DNA of 55,787 bases from Selenomonadaceae bacterium (GTDB lineage: Bacteria; Bacillota; Negativicutes; Selenomonadales; Selenomonadaceae), in contig JAFRRH010000035.1 in assembly GCA_017428215.1 (NCBI GenBank), positions 1 to 55,787 on the forward strand, in the 5' to 3' direction. Both the position numbers and the translations under genes were made by a program. Positions 8,254-17,001 of this stretch are shown here, piece after piece; position 1 is the stretch's first letter; each line of letters begins with the position of its first letter. The notes under the pieces were generated by a model. The model was not told where the DNA came from, did no database searches, and was given only the letters and a program-made list of their open reading frames with translations.

Positions 8254-9218
8254 TTAAGGAGAAAGCGATTGAAACTTTAAAAATTGAGGCGACGGCGATT
8301 GAAAATTTAATCCCGCGCATTGACGAAGAATTTATATCGGCGGTAGAAAAAATTATGAGTTGTCGCGGGCGCGTCGCAGTGACGGGCATGGGTAAATCTG
8401 GGCACGTAGGCAGAAAAATTGCGGCAACACTTTCCTCGACAGGCACGCCGTCATTTTTTATGCACCCCGCCGAAGCTTATCACGGCGATTTAGGAATGTT
8501 GACGGAAAACGACGTATTGATTGCCATTTCAAACAGCGGCGAATCTACGGAGGTTGTAAATATTTTACCGGTCGTTCGGAGAATTGGAGCGGCAGTTATA
8601 GCCATGTGCGGTAAGCGTAATTCCACGCTCGGCAAGAACTGTGACTATTTTATTGACATTGGCGTTGAGCGCGAGGCGTGTCCGTTGGGATTGGCTCCGA
8701 CTGCCTCGACGACTGCAACTTTGGCAATGGGCGACGCGCTTGCTATGGCTTTAATGGACGAGAAAAAATTTACTTCAAATGACTTTGCACTATTCCACCC
8801 CGGCGGCTCATTGGGCAGAAAACTTTTGCTAACTGTCGGCGACGTAATGCACAGCGGCAACGATAATCCGATTGTCAAAGTTGGAGCCACAGCTAAGGAC
8901 GCACTCTTTGAGATGACTGCTAAAGGTTTAGGCGCGGTGTCTGTTGTTAACGAGCAAAATAAATTTGTCGGGTTGGTTACAGACGGAATTATTCGCCGTG
9001 CCTTAGAAAAAAATCGTAGCTTTATTGATGAGCCGGTCGAACACATCATGTTTAAAGAGCCATTGATAATTAGTGCTGACAAATTGGCAACGGCGGCACT
9101 ATCTGTTATGGAAAAACATAAACCGCGCCCCGTGACAGTTTTGCCCGTCATCGACAAAGAAAATTTCCCAGTCGGCATGATTCACTTAACAGATTTACTT
9201 AGGCAGGGAGTTGTTTAA
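8250..9218 (+). CDS. kdsD: D-arabinose-5-phosphate isomerase
   Basis: A 322-residue protein that makes arabinose-5-phosphate from ribulose-5-phosphate, the first committed step to Kdo. The SIS domain spans about residues 40-175, with [20 protein letters not shown] (46-65), [11 protein letters not shown] (72-82) and SNSGES. Two CBS modules occupy about 205-320. Length and architecture match KdsD/KpsF. The start overlaps the kdsA stop by four bases, and the stop abuts the kdsC start with no gap. Confidence 0.94.
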   Translation: MIKEKAIETLKIEATAIENLIPRIDEEFISAVEKIMSCRGRVAVTGMGKSGHVGRKIAATLSSTGTPSFFMHPAEAYHGDLGMLTENDVLIAISNSGESTEVVNILPVVRRIGAAVIAMCGKRNSTLGKNCDYFIDIGVEREACPLGLAPTASTTATLAMGDALAMALMDEKKFTSNDFALFHPGGSLGRKLLLTVGDVMHSGNDNPIVKVGATAKDALFEMTAKGLGAVSVVNEQNKFVGLVTDGIIRRALEKNRSFIDEPVEHIMFKEPLIISADKLATAALSVMEKHKPRPVTVLPVIDKENFPVGMIHLTDLLRQGVV

Positions 9219-9791
9219 ATGAAAATCTCTGGCGACGCTCTCGACAGGGCACGGCGCGTTAAGCTGATAATTTTCGACGTGGACGGCGTGTTAACGGACG
9301 GTGGGATTTATCACGGCGCGAACGGCGAACTTTTTAAGGCGTTCCATTGCCGCGACGGTTTTGGCATAACGCTTGCTCATTCGTGCGGAATTAAATCGGC
9401 GATAATCACAGGCAGAACTTCCGCTATGACTTCGTGGCGTGCTAAAGAATTAAAAATTTCTGCCGTTATGCAAGGACAGATGAATAAGCGCGACGCTTAC
9501 AAAAAAATTAAGGCGCAGTTCAACTTGACGGACGAGGAAATTTGTTACGTTGCCGACGACGTAATTGACTTGCCCGTTTTTGTTCAAGTCGGATTTCGGG
9601 CGGCAGTTGGCGACGCTTCAGCGGAAGTTATTGAGCGTGCGCATTTTGTAGCGAATAATTTCGGCGGGCGTGGTGCCGTTCGAGAAATTATAGAATTTAT
9701 TTTGAAAGCAAAAGGATTTTGGGCGGGCATTATCGAACGCTACACTAATTCGGAATTCGACGACAGGGAATTAACCGCGCTCAATCAATAG
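9219..9791 (+). CDS. kdsC: Kdo-8-phosphate phosphatase (HAD family)
   Basis: A 190-residue HAD phosphatase of the C0 (capless) type that releases Kdo from Kdo-8-P. The nucleophile motif is FDVDGVLTDG (residues 19-28; Asp20 and Asp22). ITGRTS supplies motif II, and YVADDVIDLPV supplies motif IV with its Asp pair. It is slightly longer than typical KdsC (about 170) because of a C-terminal tail. It starts immediately after the kdsD stop and ends in TAG, a useful sign that TAG is an ordinary stop in this genome. Confidence 0.93.
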   Translation: MKISGDALDRARRVKLIIFDVDGVLTDGGIYHGANGELFKAFHCRDGFGITLAHSCGIKSAIITGRTSAMTSWRAKELKISAVMQGQMNKRDAYKKIKAQFNLTDEEICYVADDVIDLPVFVQVGFRAAVGDASAEVIERAHFVANNFGGRGAVREIIEFILKAKGFWAGIIERYTNSEFDDRELTALNQ

Positions 9792-9801
9792 GAGGTTCGA
9801 C

Positions 9802-10992
9802 GTGATTGAAATTTCCAACTTACGCAAATACGCACACGAAGGATTAACACGTCTGGAGGCAGATATAAATTTTACGGATATGGAATCGCCCTACGCGGAA
9901 AAGACGATTTACTTCGAGGTTGACGTAGCTTACGGCGACATGCTCGCTGACGACACTTATGACGCTTTTGTGCTCGTGCCGCTGTATCTGGCGATGTATC
10001 ACAAGCAAGACCTGCACATTTGCGGCAACATATCCAAGAAGCTTTATCAAAATATCAAGTGGTACGTTCAAAAAATTTTCTGCGACTTCTCCGATGCTCT
10101 GTCGCCCGTGAAATTTATTGTTGACGGCTTTAATCCACCCAAGCCGCAGGGAAATTTAATCGGCGCGGGAATTTCTTGCGGCGTGGATTCGTTGTCGACG
10201 ATTTACGACCACTTCATCAACGAGACCGACCCCGATTATCGAATAAACGCGCTGTTTCTGTTCAACAGCGGCACTCACGGTAACTTTGAAGATTCTTCCA
10301 CGCAAAAATTTTTTCAGGCTCGTTACAACAGAAACATAAACGCCGCTGCCGAATTCGGCTTGCCGGTTTATACAGTCACCTGCAATCTGCACGCCTTCAC
10401 GCACAAAATTGCCGGAATGAAATCCGAGTACTTAGCTAAGTTTCCGTTCCTTGCCGGAGCGAAAGCCGGCTACTTAGGGATTTATTCGTGCATCTTCAGC
10501 TTGCAGAATTCGATTCGCCGATATTACTTTTCAAACGCTTTGAGCTACGAACAAATCAAAAAATTCTCAACGTACTATCACGATTATGATATGCTTGGTT
10601 TTTGTGAGCTTTATCTTGTGCCATTGATTCAAACGGAGCATCTGGAGTTGATTATCGACGGTTGCCAATATCGTCGGTGCGATAAAATTAAAAAGATCGC
10701 TGATTGGGACATCGCACAGAAATATTTAAACGTTTGTCTCGACAAAACAAATGACGCCTCGAACTGCAGTGTTTGTCCAAAATGTTTGATGACGCTGATG
10801 ACGTTGGAAATTTTAGGCAAACTCGACGAGTTTTCTGATGTCTTTGACGTGATTACATATCGCCGGATGTCGTTTGAGTACAAGATTCGTTGTCTGAAAG
10901 ATTACGGCAAAAAGCCTTTTGAGACGGAGAATATCGACTTTGCACGCGAAAACAATTTCCCGATGCCTACTCTTGAGGCGTATAAAAAATAA
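9802..10992 (+). CDS. PP-loop ATPase-like protein with a Cys cluster, unknown role
   Basis: A 396-residue soluble protein. GISCGVDSLS (residues 123-132) resembles the SGGxDS PP-loop that binds ATP in adenylating enzymes such as QueC, TilS and asparagine synthetase, with Cys in place of the first Gly. A late CSVCPKC motif (Cys322, Cys325, Cys328) and Cys288/Cys293 look like a zinc site, reminiscent of QueC. The N-terminal 115 residues match no family I know. It lies between kdsC and the lipid A acyltransferase, 10 bp after kdsC with an AGGAGG site, so it is co-expressed with LPS genes. A sugar- or lipid-modifying ligase is possible, but no function can be assigned. Confidence 0.7.
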   Translation: MIEISNLRKYAHEGLTRLEADINFTDMESPYAEKTIYFEVDVAYGDMLADDTYDAFVLVPLYLAMYHKQDLHICGNISKKLYQNIKWYVQKIFCDFSDALSPVKFIVDGFNPPKPQGNLIGAGISCGVDSLSTIYDHFINETDPDYRINALFLFNSGTHGNFEDSSTQKFFQARYNRNINAAAEFGLPVYTVTCNLHAFTHKIAGMKSEYLAKFPFLAGAKAGYLGIYSCIFSLQNSIRRYYFSNALSYEQIKKFSTYYHDYDMLGFCELYLVPLIQTEHLELIIDGCQYRRCDKIKKIADWDIAQKYLNVCLDKTNDASNCSVCPKCLMTLMTLEILGKLDEFSDVFDVITYRRMSFEYKIRCLKDYGKKPFETENIDFARENNFPMPTLEAYKK

Positions 10993-11006
10993 TTTAGGAG
11001 GAAAAA

Positions 11007-11933
11007 ATGCTTTACAAAACGCTGATGTTGATGAGCAGAATAATTCGGCTCTTGCCCTATGACGCGCTATTATTCTTAGGGAAAGTGTTCGGGCATTTGT
11101 ATTACCTGCTAATCAAAAAACAGCGGGAACGAGCGGTTGCGCAAATGATGCCCGCGTTGAACATTTCAGAAGCGGAAGCGCGAAAACTCGTTAAAAAATC
11201 TTTTATAAATTTGGCTCGTAATATGCTGGATATTCTCTACATGCCGAACCTTAACGAAAAAAATTTATCGGATTACATAGAGATTGACCACTTGGAACGA
11301 ATGCGAACGGCACTTTTGGGCGGTCAAGGCGTCGTTGTGCTGACGGGGCATATCGGCACGTGGGAATGGTTGAGCGCGGCATTTTCTCTAAACGGAATGC
11401 CAGTAACTGCAATCGCTAAACTTCAACCTAACGCGCAGTATTCGCGAGCATTAGACGACTTGCGGGCGACGATTCACGTTGAGATTTTTAATCGCGGAAC
11501 AAATGAACTTCGGGCGGCGGGGCGTGCACTAAAGGAAGGAAAAATTTTAGGTTTCCTCGCTGACCAAGACGCAGGACCCGGCGGAGCCTTTATAAAATTT
11601 TTAGGCAAGACAGCCTCGACGCCGCTTGGACCTGCCGTTTTCGCAAGAAGATTCAATGCACCAGTTTTGCCCGCGTTTATAATTCGTAAAGAAAATGGAC
11701 GGCACCTCGTTAAAATCGGTGAAATTATGCGTTTCGAGGACACCGGCGACACAGACGCGGATCTTTTGCGCTTTACCGAAAAGATGACAAAAATTTTAGA
11801 GGAAGTCATACGCGAAAATCCGACGCAATGGCTGTGGTTTCAAAAGCGTTGGAACACGCCGCCCGAAATGCAAAAGACAAATAAACATCATACGGTTAAG
11901 GTTAGAAAAAAATCTTCGGAGGCGACGAAATGA
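11007..11933 (+). CDS. Lipid A late acyltransferase, LpxL/HtrB family
   Basis: A 308-residue membrane-associated acyltransferase. The HX4E catalytic motif is HIGTWE (His115-Glu120), within TGHIGTWEW. ADQDAGPGGAFIKFLGK (about residues 189-205) fits the conserved block III of LpxL/LpxM, and WLWFQKRWN near the end is the typical family close. One N-terminal membrane segment is likely. It transfers a secondary acyl chain to Kdo-lipid A, fitting its place directly after the kds genes. Strong AGGAGG site. Its stop overlaps the lptC start (ATGA). Confidence 0.9.
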   Translation: MLYKTLMLMSRIIRLLPYDALLFLGKVFGHLYYLLIKKQRERAVAQMMPALNISEAEARKLVKKSFINLARNMLDILYMPNLNEKNLSDYIEIDHLERMRTALLGGQGVVVLTGHIGTWEWLSAAFSLNGMPVTAIAKLQPNAQYSRALDDLRATIHVEIFNRGTNELRAAGRALKEGKILGFLADQDAGPGGAFIKFLGKTASTPLGPAVFARRFNAPVLPAFIIRKENGRHLVKIGEIMRFEDTGDTDADLLRFTEKMTKILEEVIRENPTQWLWFQKRWNTPPEMQKTNKHHTVKVRKKSSEATK

Positions 11934-12673
11934 GCACACGGGAAAAAATTTTAGCGGCAGTGGCAGTGATTTTTTTTGTGTGCTTAGTGGTGTGGGTAGT
12001 CCGAACGACGCCGAAAGCACCGCCGCCAATAGAAAGAGTCGAGCCGCCAACCGTCATGGAGTACGAAGGCAACACTATCACCGAAGAAAGAGACGGCAAA
12101 ATAATTTGGGAGCTGACTTGCGACAAGTTGCGCGTCGATTCACTTACGCAAGATATGGAGCTTATAAACGTTCGCGGGAAATATTACGACGATGATAAAA
12201 TTTGGTCTTTGACGGCGGAGCGCGGTATTTACGACCAAACGGAGAAAGTTATTTACGTCGAGGGCGATGTCGTCATAGTTAACAACGTTGATAAATCGGA
12301 ACTTCGTAGCGAGGAGCTGTCTTGGTTAACTGAAAAAGAAATTTTAACTGCGATTGGCGAAGTTAGCGTTATGAATGACGACGGCGCAAAACTTCTGTGC
12401 GATAAAGTTGAATGGTTCGCATCCGAAGATAGAATCACCGCAACGGACAATGTTGACGTGACTAACACCGACGGAGCAAAACTTCTTAGCGACAAGTTGG
12501 AATGGTTCATAGCCGAAGAAAGGCTTATTGCGACGGGCAACGTTAAAATTTCCAAAGACGATATGCGTGCCTTTGCCGACCTCGCTTATGCTGAAAATGA
12601 TTTTAAGAAGTTCGGACTGTTGGGACATGCTAGAGTTTTGAAGGGCGTTAAAGACAACGAATTGACAGATTAG
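11930..12673 (+). CDS. lptC: LPS export protein LptC, enlarged
   Basis: A 247-residue bitopic inner-membrane protein (membrane segment about residues 8-24) with a periplasmic OstA-like beta-jellyroll; it relays LPS from LptBFG to LptA. It is longer than usual LptC (about 190). Three consecutive units of about 30 residues near 122-212 share the pattern (D)GAKLL-DK-EWF--E-R--AT-NV, the last two being most alike (NDDGAKLLCDKVEWF and NTDGAKLLSDKLEWF). This suggests a lengthened bridge built by duplicating one strand pair. Coupled to the upstream gene by ATGA. Confidence 0.88.
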   Translation: MSTREKILAAVAVIFFVCLVVWVVRTTPKAPPPIERVEPPTVMEYEGNTITEERDGKIIWELTCDKLRVDSLTQDMELINVRGKYYDDDKIWSLTAERGIYDQTEKVIYVEGDVVIVNNVDKSELRSEELSWLTEKEILTAIGEVSVMNDDGAKLLCDKVEWFASEDRITATDNVDVTNTDGAKLLSDKLEWFIAEERLIATGNVKISKDDMRAFADLAYAENDFKKFGLLGHARVLKGVKDNELTD

Positions 12674-12686
12674 GAGGAAAATTTTT

Positions 12687-13523
12687 GTGAACATCGTGAC
12701 CTATAAGACGGTTTTTTTCGACGGCAACCCAATTTCCTTTCTAGAAAAAATAAACGTGAATCTTGAGTATTACGAAGCACTTCGCGAAAGGTTAAAAATA
12801 AAAAAAATTGTCGACAAAAATTTCGTCCGTCTCGGTAAACCGAATGACGGTGGCTATATCATGGTCGATAACTTTAATGTATCGGAGGGGATCGCTTATT
12901 CTTTCGGGATATGTGATGATGTTTCATGGGATTTGGACATGGTGCGGCGCGACTACGATGTTTTCATGTACGACCCGACGATAGACGCGCTCCCATTCAA
13001 TCACGAAAAATTTCACTTCTTCCAAGAAGGCGTGCTCGGCATTGAGATTAAAGAACAACATATGAATACGCTGGAAAATTTTATAAAACGTAACGGGCAC
13101 GAGAGTAAGTCGAACATGATTTTAAAAATGGATGTTGAAGGTGCGGAGTGGAGTTTTCTTTCCACTGTAACTTCCGAAACTTTGAATCAGTTTGACCAAA
13201 TTATTTTTGAATTTCACGACATGACGAGTCCGAAAGACCAAAGCGTCATGAATGCAACGCTGGCTTGCTTGACAAAAATAAATCGAACACATTCGTTAGT
13301 TCATTTGCACGCGAACAGTTGCGGTTCCGCTCTGGTTTTAGAAGACAAAATTTTGTTCCCCAACGCACTCGAACTTACTTATGTTAAAACTTCAAATTAT
13401 GAACTCGTAGACGACGAAAATATTTTCCTGCCGATTCCTCTTGACCAACCGTGTAATGGTTATCAAGAAATTTCTTTAGGTTATTGGAACAGAAAATTTA
13501 ACAATGTGGTGAAGATATTATGA
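12687..13523 (+). CDS. FkbM-like methyltransferase
   Basis: A 278-residue protein. NDGGYIMVDN (about residues 53-62), SFGICDDVSWDLD (about 71-83) and ILKMDVEGAEW (about 147-157) match FkbM-family SAM-dependent methyltransferases, which often modify sugars. HLHANSCG follows near residue 208. The start is GTG at 12687, 7 bp after AGGAGG. It sits between lptC and lptA, genes normally adjacent, and its stop overlaps lptA (ATGA), so it is locked into the Lpt operon. Methylation of a core or O-chain sugar is a reasonable guess, but nothing in the sequence shows the substrate. Confidence 0.75.
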   Translation: MNIVTYKTVFFDGNPISFLEKINVNLEYYEALRERLKIKKIVDKNFVRLGKPNDGGYIMVDNFNVSEGIAYSFGICDDVSWDLDMVRRDYDVFMYDPTIDALPFNHEKFHFFQEGVLGIEIKEQHMNTLENFIKRNGHESKSNMILKMDVEGAEWSFLSTVTSETLNQFDQIIFEFHDMTSPKDQSVMNATLACLTKINRTHSLVHLHANSCGSALVLEDKILFPNALELTYVKTSNYELVDDENIFLPIPLDQPCNGYQEISLGYWNRKFNNVVKIL

Positions 13524-14371
13524 CTAAACTGAAAAAAATCTGCGCGGCGAGCTTGGCGGTAATGCTGATAAGTTCGGCGGCAATAGCGGCTGAAAAGGAC
13601 GATTTGCCCTCTGAGGTAAATGCCGACGCAATCGAATATGACATGAACACGGGCGTTGTTGCGGCGGAAGGCAATGTTCTTTTAAAGCACGGCACGACTA
13701 AGGCGACGGGACTTCACGCGCTTTATAACGTCAACACTCAAGAGGCGCACCTTATCGGCAACGTGATTGTCGTCGATGAAGACATGCGCTTAACTTGTGG
13801 AGCCTTGAAAAGCAACGGGCAAGGGCATATGGTTGCAGATGAAAATGTTGTCGCTACGCAGACGGTTGCGCCCAATGAAAAATATCCGGACGGCGACATA
13901 CGCACATTCATAGGCGATCACATTGATTATTTCCCTGACGATAGAAAACATGTCTTGATTCCGGGCGGCGGCATTGCTAAAAGTGAAGTCGAAGGAACTT
14001 TCACGGCTGATAAGTTGGAAGGCTGGATAGACGACGAACGTTATATCGGCACGGGCAACGCGCACCTTATCAGCGAGGCTAGAAATTTGGAAGCTGGCGG
14101 AGATCAAGTTGACTACGACGGCAAGCAAGAGGGCAAAGCCGTTTTAAGCGGTAATGCGTGGGCTTATCAAGACAACAATACAATTCGCGGCAATCGTCTG
14201 ACGGTTTATCTTGCTGACGACGGAACTTTAAAAGCCGAACCTAGAATTCAAATGCCCGCTGATTTTAATCAAGCTTTCGAGCAAAAATCCGAAGCCGCGC
14301 AGGTTGAAGAAAAATCTGCTGACGAAACTGTTGTAATTAATCCCGACGAGGAAACTAATAATGTACCTTGA
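13520..14371 (+). CDS. lptA: LptA/OstA-like periplasmic LPS transport protein
   Basis: A 283-residue protein with a cleavable signal peptide (about residues 1-24, ending AIAA) and an OstA/LptA beta-jellyroll region: repeated [24 protein letters not shown] strands at about 34-53, then GNVIVV and GNAHLI units. It forms the oligomeric bridge that carries LPS across the periplasm. It is longer than E. coli LptA (185), which is common in Negativicutes. An acidic C-terminal tail (about 250-283) is added. The stop overlaps the lptB start by 11 bp. Confidence 0.88.
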   Translation: MTKLKKICAASLAVMLISSAAIAAEKDDLPSEVNADAIEYDMNTGVVAAEGNVLLKHGTTKATGLHALYNVNTQEAHLIGNVIVVDEDMRLTCGALKSNGQGHMVADENVVATQTVAPNEKYPDGDIRTFIGDHIDYFPDDRKHVLIPGGGIAKSEVEGTFTADKLEGWIDDERYIGTGNAHLISEARNLEAGGDQVDYDGKQEGKAVLSGNAWAYQDNNTIRGNRLTVYLADDGTLKAEPRIQMPADFNQAFEQKSEAAQVEEKSADETVVINPDEETNNVP

Positions 14372-15080
14372 GGCGCGAGATTTAATTAAGTCGTTTAAAG
14401 GGCGCACAGTCGTTAATAAAGTTTCAATCAAAGTTGAGACAGGCGAAATAGTCGGTTTACTGGGACCGAACGGCGCAGGCAAGACGACTTCCTTTTACAT
14501 GATGGTTGGATTGGAACGACCCGATTCGGGCGACGTGTTTGTTTCCGATGTAAATATTTCAAAGTTGCCAATGTATAAGCGAGCAGAATTGGGAATAAGC
14601 TATTTAACTCAAGAGGCGTCGATTTTTCGCAAGCTGACTGTTGCCGAAAATATTATGGCAATTCTGGAGACGTTGCATTTAACCAAAGAGGAACGTCGTA
14701 AAAAACTCAACGAACTTTTGCGCGAATTTAGTATTAGACACGTTGAAAAGCGCAAAGGTACGGAACTTTCAGGCGGCGAGCGGCGGCGCGTGGAAATTGC
14801 CCGCTGTCTTGCATTGGAGCCGAAATTTATTTTGCTTGATGAACCTTTTGCTGGCGTTGACCCGTTGGCTGTTGCCGACATTCAAGAAATTATAAAATAT
14901 CTTCGTAAACGCGGCATGGGAATTTTAATCACCGACCATAACGTTCGCGAGACTTTGCACATTGTTGACCGCGCCTATATTCTTAACGAAGGAAAAATTT
15001 TACTGGAAGGTTCTGCCGACGAAATTGCCACAAGCGACATTGCCAAAAAGTTTTATCTCGGTAGCAACTTCACATTGTAA
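14361..15080 (+). CDS. lptB: LPS export ATPase LptB
   Basis: A 239-residue ABC ATPase powering LPS extraction by LptFG. Walker [10 protein letters not shown] (residues 35-43), Q-loop YLTQEASIF (81-89), signature [10 protein letters not shown] (136-145), Walker [14 protein letters not shown] (156-168) and switch His193 are all present. The sequence [17 protein letters not shown] and the length are diagnostic of LptB. The start lies inside the lptA 3' end. Confidence 0.96.
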   Translation: MYLEARDLIKSFKGRTVVNKVSIKVETGEIVGLLGPNGAGKTTSFYMMVGLERPDSGDVFVSDVNISKLPMYKRAELGISYLTQEASIFRKLTVAENIMAILETLHLTKEERRKKLNELLREFSIRHVEKRKGTELSGGERRRVEIARCLALEPKFILLDEPFAGVDPLAVADIQEIIKYLRKRGMGILITDHNVRETLHIVDRAYILNEGKILLEGSADEIATSDIAKKFYLGSNFTL

Positions 15081-15093
15081 AGGAGCGATAAAA

Positions 15094-15318
15094 ATGGCAT
15101 TGATAACAGTAAACATAAATGACAAGGCGTTAGAAGTGCTTGAAGATTACACAGAGAGACACGACATAAGCGTATCGGAATTTATTCGGCGGGCGGTACT
15201 CGAAAAGCTCGAAGACATTGAGGACATTCAAGCGGCGGATAAAGCTTACGCGGAATATTTGAAAAATCCCGTGACACTTTCACACGAACAATTTTGGCAG
15301 GAGCTTGAAGCGTTATGA
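15094..15318 (+). CDS. RelB-type antitoxin (ribbon-helix-helix)
   Basis: A 74-residue protein. The N-terminal ALITVNINDKALEVLEDYT segment (about residues 2-20) and VSEFIRRAVLEKLED (about 27-41) form a ribbon-helix-helix DNA-binding fold, followed by an acidic helical tail (DKAYAEYLKNP) that would wrap the toxin. This is the RelB/DUF6290 pattern. The ATG follows AGGAGCG. It overlaps the toxin gene by four bases (ATGA), typical of type II toxin-antitoxin pairs, and such pairs usually self-repress. It is placed inside the lpt operon, 13 bp after lptB. Confidence 0.85.
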   Translation: MALITVNINDKALEVLEDYTERHDISVSEFIRRAVLEKLEDIEDIQAADKAYAEYLKNPVTLSHEQFWQELEAL

Positions 15319-15584
15319 AAAAGTTTTCCGTTAAGTACGACCCGCACGCCTTAAAAAAAATTGGCAAACTTGATGCGCCCGTTCGCAAGAGGATTAAAAA
15401 ATGGATTGAAAAAAATCTTGAAGGTTGCGAAAATCCGCGCCGTCGTGGAAAGCCGTTGGATGGAGAGTTTAGCGGCTATTGGCGTTATCGCGTTGGCGAT
15501 TATCGAATCATTGCCGATATTCAAGACGACAAGATTATAATTTTCGTAATCAACGTAGATAAACGTAACGACATTTACAAGTAA
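15315..15584 (+). CDS. RelE/ParE-type toxin
   Basis: An 89-residue basic protein of the RelE/ParE superfamily: FSVKYDPHALKKIGKLD (residues 4-20), RGKPLDGEFSGYWRYRVGDY (about 44-63) and IADIQDDKIIIFVINVDKRN (about 66-85) give the family's helix-helix-sheet layout with the conserved WRYRVGDYR. RelE members cleave mRNA on the ribosome and ParE members hit gyrase; the sequence alone does not decide, though the WRYR.GDYRI pattern is common in mRNA interferases of this group. The partner is the upstream RelB-like gene. The next gene, lptF/G, starts 14 bp later. Confidence 0.87.
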   Translation: MKKFSVKYDPHALKKIGKLDAPVRKRIKKWIEKNLEGCENPRRRGKPLDGEFSGYWRYRVGDYRIIADIQDDKIIIFVINVDKRNDIYK

Positions 15585-15598
15585 TCGGGGGTTTTTGA

Positions 15599-16693
15599 AT
15601 GCGCCTTAGGATACTGGACAGATATATTTTTCAAGAGGTCGTCTTTGCGTTTCTCTTTGCGATATGTGCGTTTACGGCGGTTTTTATCGGTTCGGGCACG
15701 CTGTTTAGAATTGCGCGGTACATAACTGACTACGGCGCGAGTTTTTCCTCCGTAGTAAAAATTTTTATTTACGGCTTGCCGAGTATAATTATGTGGACGT
15801 TCCCAATGTCAATGTTGTTGGCTACACTTTTGACATTTGGGCGGCTGTCGAGTTCAAGCGAAATTACCGCGATGAAATCTTGCGGAATAAGTTTCGGGCG
15901 AATTGCCGCGCCCGCAATTTTTTTGGGCATGATAGTTACAATCGTTGCGATTCTCTTTAATGAACACGTCGTCCCGTGGGCTAACACCGCTTATAACAAC
16001 GTCGTTTACTACGAAATTCAAGGCAACACCGAACTTAAATCTCAAGACCACATTATTGTTAAGGAATTGGCTGGCGAAAGAATGGAGCGGCTGATTTACG
16101 CTCGCGAATACAAAGCGCAAGATGAAATTTTGGAAGGCGTAACGATGCAAGTTTTCAGCGAGGACGGTAAAGTTACCCACGTTGAGAACGCGACTTTTGC
16201 CGAGTGGAAAAACAACGAATGGGTTATGCATGACGGCATGATTTACGACTTAGCCGACGAACAGCGAACGCATACAATGAAATTCGACCGACAGATTTTG
16301 CCCGTCAAAGCAAGTCCGCGCCAAATCGTTCGTGAACAAAAAAAGCCCGAAGAACTCACCATGAACGAGCTTAGGGCGCAAATCGAAATCATGAAGGCGC
16401 AATACGCCAACACGAGCAAACTTGAAACGGAACTTTATCAGCGTGTAACGGTGCCAATGGCAAGTTTAATCTTCGCGCTAATTGGAGTGCCGCTGGGACT
16501 TCAGCCGACAAGAACGCCGTCCTCAATGGGTTTTGCGTTGAGTGTCGTTATAATTTTCTTTTACTACGCTATTATGACGTTAGCCAATGCAATAGCTCGC
16601 GGCGGCGCAATCCCGCCAATGTACGCCGTATGGATTCCTAACGTTATCGGATTAATCGCGGGCTTTATCTTAATTTATCGGGCGTCCAAGTGA
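15599..16693 (+). CDS. LptF/LptG-family LPS export permease
   Basis: A 364-residue permease of the YjgP/YjgQ family: three membrane segments near the N-terminus (about residues 12-32, 58-80 and 100-122), a periplasmic jellyroll (about 125-270) and three C-terminal segments (about 285-360). MRLRILDRYIFQEV at the start is characteristic. Works with LptB and LptC. Only one permease gene is present here, so the partner is elsewhere or a homodimer is used. The last 39 codons are copied in a tandem duplication downstream. GGGGG precedes the ATG. Confidence 0.92.
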   Translation: MRLRILDRYIFQEVVFAFLFAICAFTAVFIGSGTLFRIARYITDYGASFSSVVKIFIYGLPSIIMWTFPMSMLLATLLTFGRLSSSSEITAMKSCGISFGRIAAPAIFLGMIVTIVAILFNEHVVPWANTAYNNVVYYEIQGNTELKSQDHIIVKELAGERMERLIYAREYKAQDEILEGVTMQVFSEDGKVTHVENATFAEWKNNEWVMHDGMIYDLADEQRTHTMKFDRQILPVKASPRQIVREQKKPEELTMNELRAQIEIMKAQYANTSKLETELYQRVTVPMASLIFALIGVPLGLQPTRTPSSMGFALSVVIIFFYYAIMTLANAIARGGAIPPMYAVWIPNVIGLIAGFILIYRASK

Positions 16694-17001
16694 GGTTTTG
16701 TTTATGAAAAAATTTTCTATCGAGGCGGATAAAGAGCGCGTCCAAAATCTTTACAAATTCGAGGACAGGGAGCGTAAAGCCGGATATATGACGCTTGCCA
16801 ACGCAATAGCTCGCGGCGGCGCAATTCCGCCAATGTACGCCGTGTGGATTCCAAACGTTATCGGATTAATTGCAGGCTTTATCTTAATTTATCGGGCGTC
16901 CAAGTGAGGTTTTGTTTATGAAAAAATTTTCTGTCGAGGCGGATAAGGAGCGCGTCCAAAATCTTTACAAATACGAAGACGAGGCACGCGAGCACGGATA
17001 T
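16574..17001 (+). repeat. 214-bp tandem duplication across the lptF/G-rnhB junction
   Basis: Unit 1 is 16574-16787 and unit 2 is 16788-17001. Each carries the last 39 codons and stop of the permease, the short spacer with its ribosome site (TGAGGTTTTGTT), and the first 28 codons of rnhB. In the permease part the copies differ at eight bases in seven codons, all synonymous. In the rnhB part several changes are amino-acid altering. Confidence 0.95.
16704..16907 (+). CDS. Chimeric mini-ORF: RnhB N-terminus fused to the LptF/G C-terminus
   Basis: A 67-residue frame created by the tandem duplication. Residues 1-28 copy the RNase HII N-terminus (MKKFSIEADKERVQ..), and residues 29-67 are the permease C-terminus starting MTLANAIARGGAIPP, including one strongly hydrophobic helix (VWIPNVIGLIAGFILIY). 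It has the same GAGG ribosome site as rnhB, so it could be translated as a single-span membrane peptide. Whether it has a role is unknown, but its permease-derived half is identical in protein to the original despite eight base differences. Confidence 0.6.
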   Translation: MKKFSIEADKERVQNLYKFEDRERKAGYMTLANAIARGGAIPPMYAVWIPNVIGLIAGFILIYRASK

